Positions 32,118 to 37,709 of a DNA stretch of 37,709 bases are shown here, one piece after another. A model generated the notes under the pieces. It worked only from the letters and a program-made list of their open reading frames with translations. It ran no database searches and was not told where the DNA came from. The position numbers and the translations under genes were made by a program. The stretch lies in contig NZ_WNLA01000036.1 in NCBI RefSeq assembly GCF_009720865.1, positions 1-37,709 on the forward strand, written 5' to 3'. Within the stretch, counting starts at the first letter, position 1; each line of letters starts with the position of its first letter. The stretch is from Pseudoduganella ginsengisoli. Its GTDB lineage: Bacteria; Pseudomonadota; Gammaproteobacteria; Burkholderiales; Burkholderiaceae_D.

Positions 32118-32926
32118 TTCCCTGTTGGTGGCGTTGACTGGCGCCGCTGTAGCTGCGTCGCCAGCTTTTGCAGTTTATCCGCATACGACGGGTCGGTTGC
32201 GTAGCCGCCTTTGGCGACGCCTTGCGCAAAGGCCCTGGCATCGGAACCGGTATTCAACGCGTGGCTGTAGCGGGGATTGTCCAGCAACACATTCGCGTAA
32301 TCGCGGAATGCGCTGGCCGTATCCGGGTAGCTGCGGAACTTTTCGACTTTCTTCATCGGCAAGCCCATCGCATATTCCGTTGTCGCGGCCGAAGTCACAG
32401 CGCCTTGCCACTGGCCGCCGGCCTTGATGCCGAAAAAGTTATTGCTGGCGCCCAGCGGGTGCTGGCCCCAGCCTGATTCCAGCGCGGCATGCGCCGCTAC
32501 CAGCTCGGGCGCGACACCGAGCTTGCCGGCAGCTTCCGTTGCCCACGGCATGATCGATTCAAGGAATTCTTTTTGCGACTCCGAGTTCGCGTTATTCAGC
32601 GTGGCGGCCATGATGGCGCCCGTGCCATCGGCATAGCCGGCAGCGCGCGCGCGCATGGCCAGTGATGCCGTGCTTTGCGACGGCAGCACGCCCGGTTCCG
32701 GCGTGACGGCTTCCTGGATGTAGGCGGCGACGTCGCGCTGCGCCTTGCTGAACGTGGCGCCGGACGAGAAGGGGGCATTGATGGCTGCCATTGATGCGGA
32801 AAAGGACGACGCCGCCGCCCCCGCCGCGGCAGTGGGGCGCACATTGCTGACCGTCGCAGCCGTCGCGCGCGTGGGCGCGGTGGCGGCAGTAAACGGGGCG
32901 AAAGGCGCGAAATCAGACCGGCTCAT
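32114..32926 (-). CDS. Flagellar muramidase-type protein (GH73, FlgJ C-terminal half as a separate gene)
   Basis: The 270-residue product is a peptidoglycan hydrolase of family GH73 like the C-terminal half of FlgJ: FLESIMPWATEAAGKLGV (about 121-138), then AALESGWGQHPLG with the expected catalytic Glu150, NNFFGIKA, and FRSYPDTASAFRDYANVLL. The rod-binding domain of FlgJ is absent. It is encoded separately at 24510-25010. Residues 1-60 are low-complexity Ala/Thr/Ser/Phe without a signal peptide, so export through the flagellar apparatus is a reasonable guess. The gene follows flgN by 2 bases and converges with flgA, which it overlaps by 4 bases. It probably opens the cell wall for the rod. Confidence 0.88.
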   Translation of the reverse strand: MSRSDFAPFAPFTAATAPTRATAATVSNVRPTAAAGAAASSFSASMAAINAPFSSGATFSKAQRDVAAYIQEAVTPEPGVLPSQSTASLAMRARAAGYADGTGAIMAATLNNANSESQKEFLESIMPWATEAAGKLGVAPELVAAHAALESGWGQHPLGASNNFFGIKAGGQWQGAVTSAATTEYAMGLPMKKVEKFRSYPDTASAFRDYANVLLDNPRYSHALNTGSDARAFAQGVAKGGYATDPSYADKLQKLATQLQRRQSTPPTGN

Positions 32927-32928
32927 GT

Positions 32929-33375
32929 TCAGACAGGTTCGTAAATCTGGTGATCGCCATGCAGCACGCGCTGCATGATTGAATATTGCTCAACCATCAA
33001 ATCCGTATTGCGCTTGCCCAGGCGTTTGCATTCGGTCGCCATGGATTCCAGGGCCAGCCAGTCTGCTTCCAGCCTGGTGCGCGCATCCGGTTTCAGCAGC
33101 GCGTATACGTCGGCCATGCGGGCTTCCGGTCCGGCCACCACTTGCGCCAGTCCGACGCGCACGCGGCGGCGCTCTTCCATGGTATCGACCAGGCTGGAAA
33201 TTTCTTCAGCCAATTGTTCCAGGCGCGGCGCCTGGCGGCGCAGCGCGGCAGCAAATTGCTGCTCCATCAAGTCTTGCAATGCCGCATAGGCGTGGTGGTC
33301 ATCCGCCACGCCTTGCAGCAATTGCTGTAAGGCTTCCTGCCGCGTCGGCGCGGCATGGGTCATGGCACTGCTCAC
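32929..33375 (-). CDS. flgN: Flagellar export chaperone FlgN
   Basis: FlgN binds FlgK and FlgL and carries them to the export gate. The 148-residue product is almost wholly helical, with QQLLQGVADDHHAYAALQDL at the start and ESMATECKRLGKRNTDLMVE near the end, the conserved NGxL-like stretch. The GTG start at 33375 overlaps the flgM stop (GTGA) and has AGGGA about 7 bases upstream. An ATG four codons later (33363) is also possible. The flgM-flgN pairing strongly supports the call. Its clients FlgK and FlgL are encoded about 10 kb away. Confidence 0.88.
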   Translation of the reverse strand: MSSAMTHAAPTRQEALQQLLQGVADDHHAYAALQDLMEQQFAAALRRQAPRLEQLAEEISSLVDTMEERRRVRVGLAQVVAGPEARMADVYALLKPDARTRLEADWLALESMATECKRLGKRNTDLMVEQYSIMQRVLHGDHQIYEPV

Positions 33376-33650
33376 TTGTCGGTCCCTAAATGGAAGCGTT
33401 GCACGAGGCCCGCCAGGCGGTCCGCATCGAACGGCAATTCACCCTTGGCCAGCGCGTCACGCAGCATGGCGACTTTTTCGTGGTCGATTTCCGGCATGTC
33501 TTTCATGGCCGCCAGCGCAGGCTGCAATACCGCCGATTGCATTTCGGCAGGTTTATTGGTGGCGGCAGCCGCTTGCGGGCCTTCCGCCGGTGCGTTTTCT
33601 GCTACACGGTTGACGGCAAACGCGTCACCGATCCCGGAAGATATTCTCAT
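33372..33650 (-). CDS. flgM: Anti-sigma-28 factor FlgM
   Basis: FlgM binds FliA and blocks late flagellar genes until it is secreted through the completed hook. The 92-residue product starts MRISSGIGDAFAVN and has the C-terminal sigma-binding helices DHEKVAMLRDALAKGELPFD and DRLAGLVQRFH. ATG 33650 is preceded by GAGG seven bases upstream; an earlier in-frame start 23 codons upstream would add an unusual basic extension. FliA, its target, lies four genes upstream in the same string, so the sigma factor and its inhibitor may be co-transcribed. Confidence 0.9.
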   Translation of the reverse strand: MRISSGIGDAFAVNRVAENAPAEGPQAAAATNKPAEMQSAVLQPALAAMKDMPEIDHEKVAMLRDALAKGELPFDADRLAGLVQRFHLGTDK

Positions 33651-33715
33651 ACGCTGACCTCTTGTCTTCGAGATGCTCATCTTAACCCGCCTTACGCTGG
33701 CGAGCGTATTTTCGT

Positions 33716-34714
33716 TCAATTTCCATCTTTGCGGCCCGTTCCGTACTTGCCTTCCGGCCCCAACTTGTTGCGTAGTTGCTGCAAAGCATTCGCATCTGGC
33801 AACGCCGTGCTGACTTCGCCTTGCAAACCGTGATTGTTGCCCGGCATGCCAAACATATTGGAAACAGCCCGCGATTGTTCCGGCGTCAAGATCAGAATTT
33901 CAATGCGGCGGTTGACGCCGGCATCGGCTTTTTCCGTATCGATGGGCGCGCGGTCGGCCATGCCCACTACTTGCAAGACGCTGTCCTTGCGCATGCCGCC
34001 TGACAGCAGCACGGAGCGGGCCGCCATCGCGCGGTTGGACGACAGGGTCCAGTTGGAATATGCGAAGTAGCCGGTATCCGCATATTGCGTGGAATCCGTA
34101 TGGCCTACCACCAGCATCTGGTTTTGCATGCGTTCGAACAGCGGGCCCATTTGCTTGAGCAAATGGTTGAAGCGGTCGGTCGGGATGGCGCTGCCGCGCA
34201 CAAACATGCCTTGCTTGTCCGTGTCATGCAGCATCACGCGCAAGCCGTAGGGAGTGATGACGGATTCCAGGTTTTGCGCCAGCCCTGCTTCGGTACTCAT
34301 TTTTGCCAGCGCTTTGGACAGTTTTTGCAAGTCGCCCGGCGTTTCATAGGTGACACGCGCATCCTGGATTTCCGCGGAATCCGCACCGCTGGCCAGCGCC
34401 GTGCCGGGCGCATCGGTTTTGCCGGTGCGCGGCATCGGGAAGCGCTCGATCAGGCTGCCGCGCGGGCCGCCCACTTGTTCCGGCATCACGCCTTTACCCT
34501 GGTCGGTTTTGTTACCGTCCGCTTCCGTCAGGATGTGTTGCAGGGATTCCGTATTCCTCGCCGCCATCAGCCACAGCACGAGGAACAAACACATCAGCGC
34601 AAGGCAAAAGTCCGCGAACGCGACTTTCCACGCGCCGCCGTGATCGTCATGCGCATGCTTGCCGCCGCCGCGCTTGACGATGGTCTGTTCATGTTTCTCA
34701 TGCGGCTTTTGCAC
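33716..34714 (-). CDS. motB: Flagellar stator protein MotB
   Basis: MotB anchors the stator to peptidoglycan and carries the proton-binding Asp. The 332-residue product starts at GTG 34714, with GAGGAGG five bases upstream; no in-frame ATG is suitable. A cytoplasmic His/Lys-rich tail leads to one membrane helix, AFADFCLALMCLFLVLWLMA, with Asp35 as the expected proton site. A plug and linker follow, then an OmpA-type domain (about 200-295) with MLVVGHTDS and NRRIEILILTPEQS. A further 40-residue disordered tail ends in Lys/Gly-rich sequence. It overlaps motA by 17 bases. Confidence 0.94.
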   Translation of the reverse strand: MQKPHEKHEQTIVKRGGGKHAHDDHGGAWKVAFADFCLALMCLFLVLWLMAARNTESLQHILTEADGNKTDQGKGVMPEQVGGPRGSLIERFPMPRTGKTDAPGTALASGADSAEIQDARVTYETPGDLQKLSKALAKMSTEAGLAQNLESVITPYGLRVMLHDTDKQGMFVRGSAIPTDRFNHLLKQMGPLFERMQNQMLVVGHTDSTQYADTGYFAYSNWTLSSNRAMAARSVLLSGGMRKDSVLQVVGMADRAPIDTEKADAGVNRRIEILILTPEQSRAVSNMFGMPGNNHGLQGEVSTALPDANALQQLRNKLGPEGKYGTGRKDGN

Positions 34715-35615
34715 GGCCACCTCCTCGGCGTGAACCCGTGTCTGGTTCGCTGTCGCGGCCTTCCAGCTCATTGATCCAGCGTTCCAGCTGGGCAAAGCTT
34801 GGTTTCACGTTCAGCGCCACCAGGCGGCGGCCCGCGTCAATTGCCAGCAATGGCGGCTTGCCGGCCACGTGCGTCACCAGCACGACTTTCACGCATTCCT
34901 TGTTCGACGCTTCCTGGCCCACCAGTTGCTTCATCACGTTGGCCAGCGGGTCCAGCACGCCGTAGCACAGGAAAATACCAATAAAGGTCCCGACCATCGC
35001 GGCGCCCACGTGTTCCGCAATCTCACCGGAGGTTGCACCCTCCGACACGGTGTTCATGGTGATCACGATACCAAGCACGGCCGCCAGAATACCGAAGCCC
35101 GGCATGGCTTCGCCTATCTTGCCGATCGACTTGGCCGGCTGGTTCATTTCTTCATGGATGGCTTCCAGCTCCTGCTCCAGCACGCCTTCCAGTTCATGCG
35201 CGTTGATCTTGCCCATCGCCATCAGGCGGAAGTTGTCGACGATGAATGCCAGCAATTTCGGTTCATCCAGCACCAGCGGGTAGCGCTGGAACAGCGGGCT
35301 GTCCTTGGGGGCTTCCACGTGCGCATCGAGCGCCTTCAGGCCGCCGGCTGCCAGTTGCAGCAACTCATACATCAACAGCAGCAACTGGCGCTGGAATTCC
35401 GAGTCGTATTTCTTGCGGACGATGACTTTTTTTACCTGGGTCACCATTTCACCCAGCACGTGCTTGGGGTTGCCGATGATAATCGCGCCAAAGCCGGCGC
35501 CGGCAATCACGATCAGCTCGATGGGTTGCCAGATCTGGTGAAAGGCTCCGCCCATCAGGAAGAAGCCGCCGAACACGCTGCCCAGGACGATTGCGATACC
35601 TAAAAAGAATTGCAT
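34698..35615 (-). CDS. motA: Flagellar stator protein MotA
   Basis: MotA forms the proton channel with MotB and contacts FliG. The 305-residue product has four hydrophobic segments: about 4-22, 32-50, 170-190 and 200-222. Key motifs are GGAFHQIWQPIELIVIAGAG, EAMPGFGILAAVLGIVITM (with the conserved Pro in helix 3) and YGVLDPLANVMKQL (helix 4 Pro). The cytoplasmic loop between helices 2 and 3 is long and charged, as expected. The last 30 residues are an Arg/Gly-rich tail. The ATG has AAAGG about 9 bases upstream. It starts 34 bases after fliA. Confidence 0.95.
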   Translation of the reverse strand: MQFFLGIAIVLGSVFGGFFLMGGAFHQIWQPIELIVIAGAGFGAIIIGNPKHVLGEMVTQVKKVIVRKKYDSEFQRQLLLLMYELLQLAAGGLKALDAHVEAPKDSPLFQRYPLVLDEPKLLAFIVDNFRLMAMGKINAHELEGVLEQELEAIHEEMNQPAKSIGKIGEAMPGFGILAAVLGIVITMNTVSEGATSGEIAEHVGAAMVGTFIGIFLCYGVLDPLANVMKQLVGQEASNKECVKVVLVTHVAGKPPLLAIDAGRRLVALNVKPSFAQLERWINELEGRDSEPDTGSRRGGGRAKAA

Positions 35616-35649
35616 AATAGAACGCCTTTCTACTTAACTTTGTTTTCGT

Positions 35650-36408
35650 TCAGGCACTCTTGAGCACCGCTTTCATCTTGTTCAGCGCGGCCTTGTTCAA
35701 CTGGCACACGCGGGCATCCGTCAAATCCAGCACGGCCGCGATTTCCTTGTAGCTGAGCTCGAACTCGTAATACATTTGCACGACGCGCTGTTCCCGCTCA
35801 TCCAGGCTGTTCAGCGCCTGCGCCAGGCTGCGCCGCACGATTAACTGATCTTCCGGGCTGGGTGTGCTTTCCGTACCGCTGCCCAGCGTGTCTTGCAGCA
35901 CTTCATCGAAACTCGCCAGCAGTTCCGCACTTTCATCGAGCTGGTATGCCTGGTATTCCTCCGGCGTCAGTTTTAAATGCGTAATGATTTCCCGCTCATC
36001 CGGTTCATGGCCCAGCTTGCGCGTGAGTTCGCGCACGGCGTCGCGCAATTTATGGCTGTGCTGGCGCACGGCGCGCGGGCGCCAGTCCTGCCGGCGCAAT
36101 TCATCGAGGATCGCACCACGGATGCGCAGGCTGGCGTAGCTGCCAAACGCGGCGTCCGGCTCGCCGTAGCGGCGCAATGCTTCCAGCAAGCCCATCAGGC
36201 CGATCTGTTCCATGTCATCGCGGTCGATGGCGCCCGCGATTTGCGAATTGAGCTGGCGTACGATGCGCTTTACCAGCGGCGCATAGGCAAGCAGGTGCTT
36301 CTGCTCGTCAGCCACGCTGTGCGTGACCGGCGCGCTGCCCGCGTCGCCATAGCTTTCAGCATATGCGTCCGGGTATTGCTCTATATAGCCCATGCCTGTC
36401 CCACCCAT
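35650..36408 (-). CDS. fliA: Flagellar sigma factor FliA (sigma-28)
   Basis: FliA directs transcription of late flagellar genes. The 252-residue product has region 2 from about 38 (HLLAYAPLVKRIVRQL, MEQIGLMGLLEALRRY, GSYASLRIRGAILDELRRQD) and region 4 near the end (SLDEREQRVVQMYYEFELSY and IAAVLDLTDARVCQL, the DNA-binding helix-turn-helix). Two start codons are possible: MGGTGMGYIEQYP, where residue 6 is the second choice with GGGA upstream of it. It lies between fliL and motA. Regulation is by FlgM, encoded four genes downstream. Confidence 0.95.
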   Translation of the reverse strand: MGGTGMGYIEQYPDAYAESYGDAGSAPVTHSVADEQKHLLAYAPLVKRIVRQLNSQIAGAIDRDDMEQIGLMGLLEALRRYGEPDAAFGSYASLRIRGAILDELRRQDWRPRAVRQHSHKLRDAVRELTRKLGHEPDEREIITHLKLTPEEYQAYQLDESAELLASFDEVLQDTLGSGTESTPSPEDQLIVRRSLAQALNSLDEREQRVVQMYYEFELSYKEIAAVLDLTDARVCQLNKAALNKMKAVLKSA

Positions 36409-36417
36409 GTTTTGGCT

Positions 36418-36894
36418 TTATTCCACAATCAATTTACCGATCATCACTTCGCTGAACGGCTTTTCCCGCTTATCCCTGGCGTAGGTTTCGTCAAATGCCT
36501 TGTTCAATTCTTCTGAAAACTGGTCGATCGACATCGTGGACGCTTTTGACATCGGCAGCGATGACAGGGCTTTGACGGCAACGCTGCGCAACAGCGGCAA
36601 ATGTTCCTTGCACTCTTTTTCCTGCTTGGCCGTGGTGGACACCACCAGGTCCGCCGACAGGTAATGCGTCACGCTTTCACCTTCGCTGCGGCGCAGCATG
36701 ACGATCACCTTTTCCACGGTGATGTACTTGGGTGGCTCGGTATTGGCCGGCTTGGCTTCTTCATGCTTGGCCTCGGCCTTCGCGCCTTCCGCGGCGGGAG
36801 CTGCTTTCTTGCTCAGGTACCACCACGCGCCGCCAGCGACACCGCCGCCCAGCAGCAGCGCAGCCACCACTGCAATCACCAGTTTTTTATTCAT
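36418..36894 (-). CDS. fliL: Flagellar basal-body protein FliL
   Basis: FliL stabilises the stator around the motor. The 158-residue product has a short cytoplasmic N-terminus, one membrane helix (LVIAVVAALLLGGGVAGGAW), a periplasmic Ala/Lys/Glu-rich linker and then the FliL domain: YITVEKVIVMLRRS, HYLSADLVVSTT and the C-terminal KPFSEVMIGKLIVE. It starts 7 bases after fliK and precedes fliA by 9 bases. In many genomes fliL is followed by fliM and fliN; here fliA follows instead. Confidence 0.93.
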   Translation of the reverse strand: MNKKLVIAVVAALLLGGGVAGGAWWYLSKKAAPAAEGAKAEAKHEEAKPANTEPPKYITVEKVIVMLRRSEGESVTHYLSADLVVSTTAKQEKECKEHLPLLRSVAVKALSSLPMSKASTMSIDQFSEELNKAFDETYARDKREKPFSEVMIGKLIVE

Positions 36895-36901
36895 CTATAA
36901 A

Positions 36902-37709
36902 TTACTCCCGATTCATTGCAAAAGTAGAGGATGCGGCGCCGTCTTCCGACAGGGCGCGTCCCGGCGTGCGCTGTTCCTGTTCCCGGCCTTGCTGCTGGCG
37001 GCCCTGGCCGCCGCCGTCGGCCAGATATTGGCCGGCGCCGCCACGGGCTGCCGGCGCGACAGTCACGGTCACGTCCGTGAAGTTGCGCTGCGACAAGTCC
37101 TGGCGCACGCTGTCGCTGATGGTATTCAGCTGGCGCAGTACTTCGGAATTGTTGGCGGTGATGGCCACTTGCAGTGAACCTTGCGTATGGCGGATGGCAA
37201 TTTCAACGCGGCCCATATTCGGCGGATCCAGCGTGATGACAGCTTGTTCATTGCCGCGCTGCACCTGGAATTGCAGGCGGTCGCCCAGCGCGGCGCGCAA
37301 TGGCTGTTGCCACTGTTCCGGTTCGCCGGACAGCTTCAGCACGTTCGAGGGCTGGCCCTGCTGCTGGGCTATGCCGATGGCGCCGCCCAGGTTCAGCTGG
37401 TGCAGCGACGTGAACGGCGCTGCCGGGGCATTGCTGTCGCTGCTGGACGCCAGGATGGCCGTACCGGCGCCGGGAGCGGCGGCGGCAGCCAGTGCGGCCC
37501 CGCTGAACGTGGTCTCGGCGCGCGGTATGGCGCTATCGCGGCGCGACAGCATTTGGTCGGCGGCCTGCTGTACTGGTTCCGGTACGGCAGGGGCATCGGT
37601 TGGCAATGCGGCAGCCGCTGCCGAAGGGGCCGCTGTCGGGGCCGCGTCCGTGTTCGCTACCGCGGCGGCCAGCGCCGTGGGGGCGGCCGTCGTGGCGGAG
37701 GCGTTGCCG
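36902..37709 (-). CDS. fliK: Flagellar hook-length control protein FliK, C-terminal part (5' end outside window)
   Basis: The frame runs to the right edge of the window without a stop, so the N-terminal part is missing. What is present (about 269 residues) begins with an Ala/Pro/Thr-rich linker. It continues with the conserved C-terminal Flg_hook domain: PLRAALGDRLQFQVQRGNEQ, AVITLDPPNMGRVEIAIRHT and VRQDLSQRNFTDVTVTV. The final 40 residues are a Gln/Gly/Arg-rich tail, typical of FliK. FliK measures the hook and switches export from hook to filament subunits. It sits 7 bases before fliL. A possible TTG start at 37606 is not credible because the linker continues upstream. Confidence 0.9.
   Translation of the reverse strand, partial: GNASATTAAPTALAAAVANTDAAPTAAPSAAAAALPTDAPAVPEPVQQAADQMLSRRDSAIPRAETTFSGAALAAAAAPGAGTAILASSSDSNAPAAPFTSLHQLNLGGAIGIAQQQGQPSNVLKLSGEPEQWQQPLRAALGDRLQFQVQRGNEQAVITLDPPNMGRVEIAIRHTQGSLQVAITANNSEVLRQLNTISDSVRQDLSQRNFTDVTVTVAPAARGGAGQYLADGGGQGRQQQGREQEQRTPGRALSEDGAASSTFAMNRE

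Noticed and set aside
33694..33707. Hairpin ACGCT-GGCG-AGCGT between motB and flgM as a terminator
   Set aside because: The stem is only 5 bp and no U-tract follows on the minus strand, so it should not stop transcription.
1..37709. tRNA, rRNA, CRISPR array, prophage or insertion sequence
   Set aside because: I looked for cloverleaf-like repeats, regularly spaced direct repeats, and integrase or transposase proteins, and saw none. The only mobile-like feature is the 99-bp repeat at 31217-31315.

Overview
The window is about 37.7 kb of high-GC chromosomal DNA that reads as a flagellated, free-living betaproteobacterium of the order Burkholderiales, most likely family Oxalobacteraceae (Janthinobacterium/Massilia/Duganella-like). 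This placement is inferred from protein character, the recC-recB-recD order and the flagellar gene layout; no rRNA or tRNA gene is present to confirm it. I see no phage, integrase, transposase gene or CRISPR array. All coding sequence looks native, and both outermost genes are cut by the window edges.

Layout. (1) 1-477: the 3' end of a signalling gene ending in a histidine phosphotransfer (Hpt) domain. (2) 534-9738, plus strand: recC-recB-recD, joined by two ATGA overlaps, encoding the RecBCD helicase-nuclease. (3) 9756-12696, minus strand: an SDR oxidoreductase, a PBP7-type murein endopeptidase and a stand-alone periplasmic sulfate-binding protein; the last two end in clear intrinsic terminators. 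(4) 12912-18704: a GNAT acetyltransferase, a 2OG-Fe(II) oxygenase-like protein, a YafJ-type class II glutamine amidotransferase (minus strand), a degenerate EAL-domain protein, a Tat-exported MepK/DUF882-type murein peptidase, a small unknown membrane-anchored protein, and a cystine-type ABC transporter with binding protein and permease but no ATPase. (5) 18832-21006: a soluble PAS-PAS-GGDEF-EAL protein with all key catalytic motifs, so a likely c-di-GMP switch. (6) 21071-37709: a flagellar block, all on the minus strand except flgA. Read in its own direction it runs fliK(partial)-fliL-fliA-motA-motB-flgM-flgN-flgJ-type muramidase; then flgA faces the other way; then flgB-C-D-E-F-G-H-I-J-K-L plus one unrecognised gene after flgL.

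How the parts work together. flgB-flgL encode rod, hook, rings and hook-filament junction. FlgA helps P-ring assembly. FliK measures hook length. FliL and MotA/MotB form the stator. FliA (sigma-28), FlgM (anti-sigma) and FlgN (FlgK/FlgL chaperone) form the late-gene checkpoint and sit in one gene string. The neighbouring PAS-GGDEF-EAL enzyme and the degenerate EAL protein could connect c-di-GMP to motility, but only position suggests this.

Most interesting points: the two halves of FlgJ are separate genes at opposite ends of the flg region; a roughly 99-bp element with 24-bp imperfect terminal inverted repeats lies in the flgB leader, and its mismatches become G-U pairs on the strand that would be transcribed into the flgB mRNA; an unrecognised, probably flagellar, protein is encoded after flgL; and the cystine-type transporter lacks its ATPase.
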